In this document: piece by piece, positions 52,138 through 60,802 of the stretch
How positions within the stretch are numbered: the first letter of the stretch is position 1
Layout of the letters: each line of letters opens with the position of its first letter
DNA from: Halolamina litorea
GTDB taxonomy: Archaea > Halobacteriota > Halobacteria > Halobacteriales > Haloferacaceae
Assembly: GCF_026616205.1 (NCBI RefSeq)
Contig: NZ_JANHGR010000001.1
Location: 124,001-188,000 of the forward strand
Direction: 5' to 3'
DNA length: 64,000 nt
Notes under the pieces: generated by a model
Seen by the model: the letters and a program-made list of their open reading frames with translations, nothing else
Database searches by the model: none
Told to the model about the DNA's origin: nothing
Program-made: the position numbers and the translations under genes

Positions 52138-53147
52138 ACTCACGAGACGCAACCAAGCGCATCCCCAAGGCAATCGGCACTGAAGCACAGCTATTCGGCA
52201 CGTATACGCTGACAGACGTCGCAGTCGGCCTGCTTCCTGGCGTGGCCGTACTCTTGCTCATGCAGGTCGTCGCTCCCCCATCTGCGACAGTCGCCGGCTA
52301 CGCCGTTCAGTCACTCACCCTTCCGCTGTCGGGCGTCGCGATCGGTGTCGGCGTGATCTTCGTCTACCTCACGCCACCGTACACCTCCAGTCTTGATTGG
52401 CTCCTCATGTTCGTCGGGTTCCACCGACGTGAGAGAGACCACGACTTCGCGGCTGCGAAAGAACTCACCCGTGTCGAGCGAATCCACTCTGAAGACGGGT
52501 TCGTTGAGCGGACCGATGGCGCCCTCGTCGGGATGGTCCAAGTGACGCCTCCGACGATGGCTCTTGCAACTGATGAGCAGTGGCGGTCGACCGCAAAGGC
52601 GTTTCAGAACTTCCTCAACACCACCGTTGAGTATCCAATCCAGATCTTCTCGACGACACAGGACTTCCCGACCGCGGAGTACGTTGCCCAGTACGAACAG
52701 CGCCTCTCCGACCCGGACGTACAGGCGAACCCGCAACTGGCGGCGCTCATCGAGGAGTACATCGCGTGGTACACCACCGAGATGGACCAGCGGAAGATGA
52801 CCATCCGGGATCACTACATCGTCGTCCCCGTGACGCCAGCAGAAGTCCAGTTCGAGCGCGAGAGCGTGACCCAACAGCTTGCGAAACTCCCGGTCATTGG
52901 CTTGCTTATCCAGGCGTGGCTTGCGCCTCGTGTTGAGGAGGAAGCGGCTGCGATGCGGGCCGAACTCACCGAACGGCTTCGACGAATCGAGATCGGTATC
53001 CGCGAGGTTGAGGGCTGCACTGCCCAGGGCGTCGAGGCCGACGAGATGGCGACACTCCTTGCGTCATTCTGGAACGGCGAGACACGCGACGAAGGCAAGA
53101 TGGGCGAGCGCATCCGAACGACACCACTCATCGGAGGTGCGAAATGA
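52134..53147 (+). CDS. PrgI-like protein with a VirB4-N-terminus-like domain
   Basis: A 337-residue protein. Two helices near the N-terminus (VAVGLLPGVAVLLLMQVV and LSGVAIGVGVIFVYL) resemble PrgI/VirB3 membrane components. The following ~220 residues (GALVGMVQVTPPTMALATDEQW, FQNFLNTTVEYPIQI, MTIRDHYIVVPVTPAEV) resemble the N-terminal domain of VirB4/TraC ATPases. It precedes the VirB4 gene with a four-base overlap. It may be a split or duplicated VirB3-VirB4 arrangement. Confidence 0.7.
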   Translation: MNSRDATKRIPKAIGTEAQLFGTYTLTDVAVGLLPGVAVLLLMQVVAPPSATVAGYAVQSLTLPLSGVAIGVGVIFVYLTPPYTSSLDWLLMFVGFHRRERDHDFAAAKELTRVERIHSEDGFVERTDGALVGMVQVTPPTMALATDEQWRSTAKAFQNFLNTTVEYPIQIFSTTQDFPTAEYVAQYEQRLSDPDVQANPQLAALIEEYIAWYTTEMDQRKMTIRDHYIVVPVTPAEVQFERESVTQQLAKLPVIGLLIQAWLAPRVEEEAAAMRAELTERLRRIEIGIREVEGCTAQGVEADEMATLLASFWNGETRDEGKMGERIRTTPLIGGAK

Positions 53148-55162
53148 TCCCCGACTGGGTGCCGTTCTTCGGTGGGGATGCAGACGACTCCGGAGAAGCC
53201 GAATCCGCCGATCCTGCCGTCGAGTACGACGCCGCACAAACACCGCTCGACACACTCTCCGACACCCACCAGCGCCTGATCGCTCCTGAGCACGTCGTCG
53301 AACACGCAAACGGTGTCGAGACCGGAGAGCACTGGCGGCGGACGCTGTGGGCCGCGGAGTACCCTGACGAACCGATGGATGGCCTCTTCGAGACGCTCTA
53401 TGCAACCGGCGAGACCCGCGAGACCGACCTCTCGATCCATCTCGACCCACGGGACACCCACAGCACGCTGAACGAACTCGAAAACCGGATCGAGAGCCTC
53501 ACCGCTGACCACGAGTACCTCGCGGAGAAACACCGTGCTGGCGCTCGCGGGGTTCGGAAGGACCTCGAGGACTACCAAGCGCTCTATGACGTCCTCCGGA
53601 ACTCTCCCATGCGAGCATTCGACGTCTCGATGTACCTCAGCGCTCGTGGCGAGCAGGGAACCAGCACTATTGACGGTGTGAGTAAGACAGCACGCCAAGC
53701 CCCTGCGAACCTGACGCCTGTGACGCCGCGGTGGTCACAGCTTGACGCGCTCACTGCGAGTAGTCCGATAGGCGTCGACGCACTTGACGAGACACTCGAT
53801 ACACGGACACCGATGCTCGCAGGCGCCGTGGGGGCGATGTTCCCCTTCGTCGCCGGAGCGTTTGCCGAACCCGGCGTTGAGTACGGTACTTACGCACTCA
53901 ACGAGAGTCCCGTGATTCTCGATCGGTTCAACCGCTCGACGGGGTACTGCATGATGACCATCGGAAAGCTCGGTGCGGGGAAGTCCTTCTCGACGAAACT
54001 CCAGCTCGTACGGCAGGCGATGTACGACGACGACACGACGATCGTGATGCTCGACCCGATGGAGGGCTTCGCTGGCGTGAATAGCGCCCTCGGTGGTGAG
54101 CGCATCATCGTCGGTGGGCGTCGCGGCCTGAACCCACTCAAACTGAAGCCAACACCTCCAGAAGTGCTCACAAGCGTACCCGATATCGATCCGTGGGCTG
54201 AGCAGATCTCGTGGGTGATGACGTTCTTCGAGACGTTCTTCGCTGGCGTCGCCGACAGCCCGCTCGGTCGTCGTAAGCAGACCCTTCGCCGGGCGGTCCA
54301 AGACGCCTACGAGCAACAGGGAATCACCCGAGACCCGTCGACGCACGACAACCCGTCACCGACGGTGCAGACCGTCATCGGGGTGCTTGAGGACCTCCTC
54401 GCTGATCCTGGTGAGTTCGGGTATGCAACCGAGGGCGAACAAGAGAGCGTTCGAAGCGATGCCCAATCACTGCTGAAGGACCTCCGACCCTCGTTCAGGC
54501 CGGACGGTGACTTTGCGAACCTCACCAAGCCAACCGAGTTCGACTTTGACGCGAACGTCCTCTACCTTGACCTCCACCAAGAGGAGGGCACCCAGGGACG
54601 CATGGAGACCAGCCTGATGATGCAGGTGGTGTTCAACGCCGTCTACGAGCGAGCCAAGGAGACGAGCAAGAAGGTCGTCTTCGTCATCGACGAGGCACAC
54701 TATCTCATGGACGATGCGACCTCGCTGGGCTTCCTTGAGACCGCTGTTCGGCATAGTCGGCACTACGACATCTCGCTGCAGTTCGTGACGCAGACTGGCG
54801 GGGAGTTCACGCTCACCCCCGAGGCGAAGACGATCGCCGATCTCTGTTCAATCGTCCAGATCCATCGCGTTGCCGAGGAGGCCGAGAAGCTCGCGACGTG
54901 GTTCGGCTTGAGCGAACGTGAGACGAATTGGGTCCGAACGGCGAAAGCCGGGAACGAGGAAGACGGCTACTCGGAGGCGCTCCTCGGCATTGACGAAGAG
55001 GGGTGGTTCCCGATCCGGGTTCGAGCGAGTGGGTATGAGGCGGCAGTCGTCGACGGAGAGGCGCCGACGGACGCAGATGATCCACCGACGCAGGCCAGCG
55101 ACACGCATTCGACCAACGGCACGCACTTGGACCGAAGCGGTGCGGAGGCGGCTGATGATTAA
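53144..55162 (+). CDS. VirB4-type conjugation ATPase
   Basis: A 672-residue ATPase that powers pilus or channel assembly. An N-terminal CagE/TrbE-like domain (HSTLNELENRIESL, MRAFDVSMYLSARG) is followed by the P-loop GKLGAGKSFSTKLQLV near residue 275 and PLGRRKQTLRRAV. Walker B is KVVFVIDEAHYLM near residue 520, followed by LQFVTQTGGEF. Starts and stops overlap with both neighbours, so it is one operon. This is the diagnostic gene of the transfer module. Confidence 0.92.
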   Translation: MIPDWVPFFGGDADDSGEAESADPAVEYDAAQTPLDTLSDTHQRLIAPEHVVEHANGVETGEHWRRTLWAAEYPDEPMDGLFETLYATGETRETDLSIHLDPRDTHSTLNELENRIESLTADHEYLAEKHRAGARGVRKDLEDYQALYDVLRNSPMRAFDVSMYLSARGEQGTSTIDGVSKTARQAPANLTPVTPRWSQLDALTASSPIGVDALDETLDTRTPMLAGAVGAMFPFVAGAFAEPGVEYGTYALNESPVILDRFNRSTGYCMMTIGKLGAGKSFSTKLQLVRQAMYDDDTTIVMLDPMEGFAGVNSALGGERIIVGGRRGLNPLKLKPTPPEVLTSVPDIDPWAEQISWVMTFFETFFAGVADSPLGRRKQTLRRAVQDAYEQQGITRDPSTHDNPSPTVQTVIGVLEDLLADPGEFGYATEGEQESVRSDAQSLLKDLRPSFRPDGDFANLTKPTEFDFDANVLYLDLHQEEGTQGRMETSLMMQVVFNAVYERAKETSKKVVFVIDEAHYLMDDATSLGFLETAVRHSRHYDISLQFVTQTGGEFTLTPEAKTIADLCSIVQIHRVAEEAEKLATWFGLSERETNWVRTAKAGNEEDGYSEALLGIDEEGWFPIRVRASGYEAAVVDGEAPTDADDPPTQASDTHSTNGTHLDRSGAEAADD

Positions 55163-56318
55163 CGTCGACGCAATCCCCGAGGAACTGCAGGAAGTGCCCC
55201 AGTGGCTCTGCTGGAGTGAGCAGGTGCGCGATGGGAAACAGACGAAGGTCCCACTTGATCCACAAACGGGTTCGTACGCCTCCGTGACCGACCCCGGTAC
55301 GTGGGGCCCCTTCCAGGTCGCGACGGAGGCTGCAACGGATGATTCCGTGGCCGGCATCGGCTTCGTTTTCACCGACGATGATCCCTTCGTCGGCGTTGAT
55401 CTGGATGACTGTCGGGACGCTGAGACTGGATCTGCCGAGCCCTGGGCGCGTGATCTTCTCACCCGGTTGGACTCGTTCACCGAGGTGAGCCCCTCTGGAA
55501 CAGGCTTCCATGTTTACGTCCGAGGAGTGCTTCCCGCGGGTGGCAATCGCTCAGGCTCACTGGAGTGTTACGAGTCATCGCGGTTCTTCACCGTTACGGG
55601 TGACTGGGTGGCTGGGACGCCAGAAAACGTCCACGAACGGACAGCCGCCCTGCAAGCGATGCATACGGAGCACATCGCCACGTCGGTCCCGTCGACAGCA
55701 TCCATACCCGACGAAGTATCGACGACAATCGCGGACGAAACACTGCTCTCGAAGGCGATGAACGCGAAGAACGGTGAGAAGTTCACGCGGCTCTGGAACG
55801 GCAACACCAGTGGCTACGACAGTCAGTCGGAGGCAGATATGGCACTCTGTTTCCTCCTTGCCTTCTGGACCGGTCGGGATCCAAGCCAGATGGATCGGCT
55901 GTTCAGGCAGTCTGGGCTCTATCGAGCGAAGTGGGATGATCGTCACTACGGCGATGGGCGTACCTACGGCGAGGGAACGCTCGAACGCGCCGTTCAAGGG
56001 ACGACAGACGTGTACGAGCCACCGCGCGACGAATACGTTGAACAGCCAGAGGTGCAGCCAACTGATGCGCTCTCAGCATCGCCTGAGGCGAATCGGCACG
56101 AGCCGATCCCGTCTGAGGTCGTCAATACTGTCTCGGAGCTCACGACGACCGTTGCAGAACTCAATGCGTCGTTCGAGGCACTAGAAGCACAACACGACTA
56201 TCTGTACGACGAGCTCCAGTCTGAGCGACAAGCACGTGAGAAGGCACAGAAGCGGCTGAAAACGCTTGAACAGGCTGTTACGGAACAACAGCAATCGTGG
56301 TTACAACGGCTATTCTGA
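55155..56318 (+). CDS. PrimPol-like (NrS-1 polymerase family-like) primase
   Basis: A 387-residue protein. The primase/polymerase domain reads VPQWLCWSEQ, KQTKVPLDPQTGSYASVTDP, GIGFVFTDDDPFVGVDLDD (metal D-x-D), SPSGTGFHVYVRG and SSRFFTVTG, which is the order of NrS-1-like/DUF5906-type prim-pols. A helical domain and a C-terminal coiled coil follow (LQSERQAREKAQKRLKTLEQ). The start is ATG at 55155, overlapping the VirB4 stop. It may prime replication of the element after transfer. Confidence 0.82.
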   Translation: MINVDAIPEELQEVPQWLCWSEQVRDGKQTKVPLDPQTGSYASVTDPGTWGPFQVATEAATDDSVAGIGFVFTDDDPFVGVDLDDCRDAETGSAEPWARDLLTRLDSFTEVSPSGTGFHVYVRGVLPAGGNRSGSLECYESSRFFTVTGDWVAGTPENVHERTAALQAMHTEHIATSVPSTASIPDEVSTTIADETLLSKAMNAKNGEKFTRLWNGNTSGYDSQSEADMALCFLLAFWTGRDPSQMDRLFRQSGLYRAKWDDRHYGDGRTYGEGTLERAVQGTTDVYEPPRDEYVEQPEVQPTDALSASPEANRHEPIPSEVVNTVSELTTTVAELNASFEALEAQHDYLYDELQSERQAREKAQKRLKTLEQAVTEQQQSWLQRLF

Positions 56319-56567
56319 GGATATCTACGGGCCGACTCACGATCCCGGACCGTCATCCCGCCCCAGTACAGCCAGCCGCGTCCCGACGCGTCGAGCTGAC
56401 ACCGCAGCCGTCACGCAGCGCGAGGAAACGGAACAGCCCAAAACAGATCGCTTCCGGGCCTCAGCGCTGAATGAACCTGTACGATTCTGTTGACCCCCCG
56501 AGACCTGACAGATGTCGCGTGCTGCATATCGAAGGTGTATGTCGCACGTAGAGTTCGATTTTCACTG

Positions 56568-57329
56568 TCACCAGTTACCGCCAACACTCACAGCAGGTGT
56601 TGACTGGTTCGTCAGCCACGGACCGAGAACGTCAGCGAGACGCTGATGCGCTTCGTCATACGAGAGTGGAGCAGGCGAATCCCCACGCTGCCCGCGATAC
56701 GACCCGAACTGTGTGTGGTTCATTCCCGTGATCTCTTGGCTTGTCGTGTCGGGCGGTAATCGGGTATTCGCCTCCTGGTAGCGTTCACGATTCAGAACGG
56801 TATCTGCGCTCCCAGTGACGCTGAGGACGGCGAACGGTTCATCGCGTATGTCTACGTTGCAGTAAGACGCGAACAAGACGAGCCCTCGGACGTCATGTGA
56901 ACTGGCGTACTGACAGGCGGCAACGCCCCCGAGTGAATGACCACCAACGAACCACGTCCGGATACCGGGATGCTGAGACCGAACGCGCTCGGCGGCGTCG
57001 GTACCGAGTAGCGCAAGGTTGAGCGGCATCTTCGGAACGAAGACCGTGACGTTCGCCCGCTTCGCTACCGGTGCGAACGTGCTGTAGTACGCATCCGGTG
57101 CGACACGAGCGCCGGGATAGAACACGACCCCGACAGTGGGGTCGGCCTCTGCCGGGCTGATAACGTGCACGCCGGCTTCTGTCGTCACGGTCACTTGCGG
57201 GTCGTCACGTATCTGCTGGACCGACGACTCCGATCCGTGATACGGCATTGAGAAGTAGAGCGAGACACCCCCACTCCCGACGAGTAGCACCACGAACAGG
57301 ACGGCGATCGCTTGCCTCCACCGGTTCAT
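56568..57329 (-). CDS. Membrane-anchored alpha/beta hydrolase
   Basis: A 253-residue protein. The N-terminal helix (AIAVLFVVLLVGSGGVSLYF) anchors it, with the catalytic domain outside. The nucleophile motif is VGGHSLGGVAA, followed by VLSVTGSADTV (Asp) and GMNHTQFGSY (His). It resembles dienelactone-hydrolase/esterase types; the substrate is unknown. The ATG at 57329 is preferred over one 60 bases upstream. It is the last gene of the accessory block and reads against the transfer operon. Confidence 0.82.
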   Translation of the reverse strand: MNRWRQAIAVLFVVLLVGSGGVSLYFSMPYHGSESSVQQIRDDPQVTVTTEAGVHVISPAEADPTVGVVFYPGARVAPDAYYSTFAPVAKRANVTVFVPKMPLNLALLGTDAAERVRSQHPGIRTWFVGGHSLGGVAACQYASSHDVRGLVLFASYCNVDIRDEPFAVLSVTGSADTVLNRERYQEANTRLPPDTTSQEITGMNHTQFGSYRGQRGDSPAPLSYDEAHQRLADVLGPWLTNQSTPAVSVGGNW

Positions 57330-57631
57330 GCCTGGATAACCGTGGCAGTCCTCTAAACAGCATCTGTTCGGTGAGCTACCTGTTTTCACCGCCCGGCGTT
57401 CCCGGGGCCTTCCCTTCGAGCCGTCTGTAACGCTTCGAGCACATCATCGACACCCCACAAGTGCTCGTAGACCTCTCAGTCGAGTGAGCTCCGGAGTTCC
57501 ATCCGAGAACTGTGCTCGTGCGGACACCGTAACCGATCTGTGCCGTCCATTCAGCGGATTCGACGAAACCTATCACCTACCGAGGTATTTCGACAGGTGA
57601 TGTTTATTCTGATTGGGATGCGATTAGCTAC
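57330..57631. other. Intergenic region at the right edge of the accessory block
   Basis: About 300 bases between divergent genes. The GTG of the next gene has a TATA box (TGTTTATTC, 57601-57609) 27 bases upstream, implying a leaderless message. No direct repeat matching the left edge (33.5 kb) and no tRNA was found, so the integration junction cannot be placed. Confidence 0.5.
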
Positions 57632-58462
57632 GTGCATCTCGCCGTCGGACCCCTGACGCCCCGTAATGCCCGTGCGGCCGCCGCCGCGTTCGGGAGCGAC
57701 CCAGTCCCGCCGGGTGAGGGGACCGTCGACCTGTTGGACCTCCTCGATCCCCCGTACGCCGACCCGGCGGACGCTCACAGACGGCTCGCGCTGCTCGAAC
57801 GCCGACTCGTTCGTGCGGGCGACCGCCGCGCGGTTTTCCTCACCGTCTACGGGGCAGTGACGGCACAGGTCCGCCGTGAACTCGCTGCCGAGCGGTTCCG
57901 CGACCCGGCGTGGGTCGCCGACTACCTCACGGCGTTCGCGAACCGCTATCGGACCGCCCTGCTCGCGTACGAGCGGTCCCGTCGCGACCGCGTCCCTGGA
58001 TCGTGGCTGCTCGCGTTCGACGCCGCGATCTCGGGGGAGACGCTCGTCACACAGGACGCCGTTCTCGGCATCAACGCCCACGTCACGCACGACCTGGCGC
58101 TCGCGCTCACCGACGTGGGCATCGACCCGCGTCCGGCGCGGCGAGCCGACCACGACGCCGTCAACGCGGTGCTCGCCTCGTTGGTCGACGTCGAGCAGGC
58201 GCTGCTCGCCTCCCGGTACGCGCCGGGGCTGGCCGACCTCGACGCCGCTGGGGGTCGACTCGACGAACGGCTTGCCTTCCTCACGCTTGCGGAGGGCCGT
58301 GACTGGGCGTGGCAGTGTGCCGTCGCGCTCGCCGACCGCGGCCCCGCTGTGGACCGGGCCGTCCGCTGGCTGCTCGAAACGGTCGCACGGGGTGCGGGCC
58401 GCCTCATCCTCCAGCCGCCGCCCGACCAGTTCGCGGCGCTCGAACGTGCCGAAGAGGGGTAG
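57632..58462 (+). CDS. DUF5995 family protein
   Basis: A 276-residue helical protein. RAVFLTVYGAVTAQVRREL, FANRYRTALLAYE and LVTQDAVLGINAHVTHDLALAL follow the DUF5995 pattern, including the conserved NAHVTHDL segment. No catalytic site is known. The GTG start is supported by a TATA box 27 bases upstream. Composition is high GC again, as in the core genome. Confidence 0.8.
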   Translation: MHLAVGPLTPRNARAAAAAFGSDPVPPGEGTVDLLDLLDPPYADPADAHRRLALLERRLVRAGDRRAVFLTVYGAVTAQVRRELAAERFRDPAWVADYLTAFANRYRTALLAYERSRRDRVPGSWLLAFDAAISGETLVTQDAVLGINAHVTHDLALALTDVGIDPRPARRADHDAVNAVLASLVDVEQALLASRYAPGLADLDAAGGRLDERLAFLTLAEGRDWAWQCAVALADRGPAVDRAVRWLLETVARGAGRLILQPPPDQFAALERAEEG

Positions 58463-58477
58463 TCAGCCGTCGGCAGA

Positions 58478-59677
58478 TTACGACTCGCCCACCTTTTCGG
58501 TCACGCGGAACTCCTCGGGCGGGTCGAGGATCCCCGCGACCGTCCCCATAGAGTGGACGACGGTGACGACCGGCGCCAGCGGCACTGCCGCCGCCCACGC
58601 CAGCTTTGTCCCCCCGTAGTAGAGCACCCCTCGGAGGAACCAGAAGACGGTGAGCAGCCCCAGCGCGACCGAGAGCATCGCGAACGCGCCGGTCGCGGCG
58701 ACGCCGACGCCGAGGATCGTCAGCGGGACGACGACTAGTGTGACGATCGGCGAGAGCGCCCACGCGTAGTTCCGCAGGCGGGTCAGGAGCTGATACCGGA
58801 CCGGGAGCTCCGCGGCGGCGCGGACGTTCCCCGCGGCCCAACGCCGGCGCTGTTGAGTGATCTCCGAAAGCGACGGCGGCGCCTCGTTGGCACACGTCGC
58901 CGTCGCGAGTTCGAAGCTGAAGTCGGGAACCCGCTGGGCGGCCGCCCAGACGAACGCGGTGTCCTCGACGATGGTCTCGCGGTCCCACGTCACCTCGTCC
59001 TCGACCTCGCTCCGGACGGCGATGCCGCCGCCCCACGCGAACAGCGGCACCGAGAGCCGCGCGAACGCCCGCTGCTCGATCTGGACGCCCATCCGGTAGA
59101 CGTCCGCGAGGTAGGAGAGCACCGAGCCGGTCCGGCGCGGTCGCTCCCGGAGTTGAACCACGTCGGCGTCGGGCAGCCCCTCGAAGGACGTGAGCAGGCT
59201 GTCCTCGTCGAGGTAGAGCACCATCTCGCGGTCGTGATCGACGTGCTGCCGCGCCCACTCGATCGCCCGGCCCTTCCGGACGGCGTCGGCCTCGAAGCCG
59301 TCGGGGACGACGTGGACCTCGGCGCCCGCCACGTCGATGGCGTCCTCGGCGATCACGTGCACGTCGTCGAACGCCGCGGCCAGCGAGTCGACGGTCGACT
59401 GCACCACCGACTCGGCATCGACGGTCAGGATGCGGACGTGGATGTCGTCGGCGCCGTGGACCGGTTCGGGGGACTCGTAGCCCGCGCCGATCACGTAGGT
59501 CAGGACGACCCACGCCAGCGCCGTCGCCGTGAACAGGGCCGTGGTCCCGACGACCAGCAGTTCGAACAGCCCGGGCCAGTCGATCAGACCGGGCGTTACC
59601 CACGGCGCGACAGTCGCCAGCGCGGTCACGACGAGGATCACCGCGGCCCCGGCGAGGGTGACACGTTCGGGTTTCAT
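58478..59677 (-). CDS. Membrane glycosyltransferase family 2
   Basis: A 399-residue enzyme. N-terminal helices are AGAAVILVVTALATVAPW and LLVVGTTALFTATALAWVVL. The catalytic domain has ADAVRKGRAIEWARQH, YLDEDS (D-x-D), VEDTAF and QQRRRWAAG (Q-x2-R-W). C-terminal helices follow. This layout is that of processive or membrane-bound GT2 enzymes making surface polysaccharide or glycolipid. A start eleven residues upstream (59710) is also possible. Confidence 0.88.
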   Translation of the reverse strand: MKPERVTLAGAAVILVVTALATVAPWVTPGLIDWPGLFELLVVGTTALFTATALAWVVLTYVIGAGYESPEPVHGADDIHVRILTVDAESVVQSTVDSLAAAFDDVHVIAEDAIDVAGAEVHVVPDGFEADAVRKGRAIEWARQHVDHDREMVLYLDEDSLLTSFEGLPDADVVQLRERPRRTGSVLSYLADVYRMGVQIEQRAFARLSVPLFAWGGGIAVRSEVEDEVTWDRETIVEDTAFVWAAAQRVPDFSFELATATCANEAPPSLSEITQQRRRWAAGNVRAAAELPVRYQLLTRLRNYAWALSPIVTLVVVPLTILGVGVAATGAFAMLSVALGLLTVFWFLRGVLYYGGTKLAWAAAVPLAPVVTVVHSMGTVAGILDPPEEFRVTEKVGES

Positions 59678-59854
59678 CTCGCTCGGTGGGAGTCGCCCGA
59701 CCCACTTCAACGGGGGAAACGCCCCAGTCGCCTTGGCTCTCGGTTAACCCCGATTAATCGAGTTAGTCGGCGGTTTGAGGGCCTCACACCCTGTTCCGGG
59801 CGCCCGACCGTCGAGCGGCCGACCACGACGCCCGCCCCCGTTGCGGCGCGCGCC

Positions 59855-60718
59855 TCACTTCTCGGCCGGCTTCGGCACCGTCAGCACGGGGCAGTCGGCG
59901 GTCCGGACCAGTCGGTCCACCGCGTTCCGGTGGAGGAACCGATCCAGCCCCCGGCGTTCGTGGACGCCCGTCACCAGCAGGTCGATCCCGTGTTCGTCGG
60001 CGTACTCGGTGACGCAGGCGTCGGGCGTCCCCTCCCGGACCTCGCTCACCACGTCGACGCCGGCCGCGGCGCCGCGGGACTCGGCGGTCTCGACGGCCGC
60101 CTCGGACTCCGTTTCGAGCGCCGCGAGCAGGTCCCCCGACCGCGAGAGGCCGGCGTCGACGACCGAGAGCGCGTGGACCCGAGCGTCGTAGCGCGCCGCG
60201 ATGTCGAAGGCGTGGTCGGCCGCCCGCCCGGTCGCCTCGCTGCCGTCGACGGGCAGCAGGATCTCCCTGTAGTCGCCCTCGCTCGCCGCCTCGCTCCGGG
60301 TGGTCAACACCGGTACCGTCGCGTCCCGGAGGACCGACTCGGCGACGCTACCGAGGAGGTGGCGCGCGATGCCGCTCCGGCCTCGGGTCCCCATCGAGAC
60401 GAGGTCGATCCCGTGGTCGGCGACGTAGCGCCGGATGCGCGGCGCGGGCGTCCCCGGGTCGACGGTCGTCACGGCCTCCAGCCCGCGCTTCTCGGCGCGC
60501 CGGCGGATCTCGGCGGTCGCGCGCTCGCCCCGGCCGGTCAGGGTGTCGATCACGGGCTTGTCGTCGAACGCCTCCTCGCCGACGTTGATCGCCCGTACGT
60601 CGACGACGTAGAGGGCGTGGACGGTCGCGTCGTACCGCTCGGCGAGGCTCAGCGCGTTCGTCACCGCGCCGAGGGTGGCCTCGCTCCCGTCGGTGGCGAC
60701 GAGGATATCGTCGTACAT
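59855..60718 (-). CDS. Two-domain universal stress protein
   Basis: A 287-residue tandem UspA protein. Domain 1 opens MYDDILVATDGSEATLG and has an intact G-x2-G-x9-GS ATP site (GTRGRSGIARHLLGSVAESV). Domain 2 opens YREILLPVDGSEATGR, but its site reads GVHERRGLDRFLHRNAVDRL. The glycine/serine pattern is lost, so only one nucleotide is likely bound. It may sense energy or stress state. It is divergent from the alcohol dehydrogenase gene. Confidence 0.9.
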   Translation of the reverse strand: MYDDILVATDGSEATLGAVTNALSLAERYDATVHALYVVDVRAINVGEEAFDDKPVIDTLTGRGERATAEIRRRAEKRGLEAVTTVDPGTPAPRIRRYVADHGIDLVSMGTRGRSGIARHLLGSVAESVLRDATVPVLTTRSEAASEGDYREILLPVDGSEATGRAADHAFDIAARYDARVHALSVVDAGLSRSGDLLAALETESEAAVETAESRGAAAGVDVVSEVREGTPDACVTEYADEHGIDLLVTGVHERRGLDRFLHRNAVDRLVRTADCPVLTVPKPAEK

Positions 60719-60802
60719 GGTGGCTCTGTCCCCCCACTCCCGCTTAAGCGTTCGTCGCTCCCACCGACAACCCTACCCACACCCCACCCGAACGCCCACG
60801 AA

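Noticed and set aside
54918-55154. N-terminal extension of the PrimPol-like protein
   Set aside because: Arg/Ser-rich out-of-frame reading of the VirB4 3' end; the ATG at 55155 begins a family-like N-terminus.
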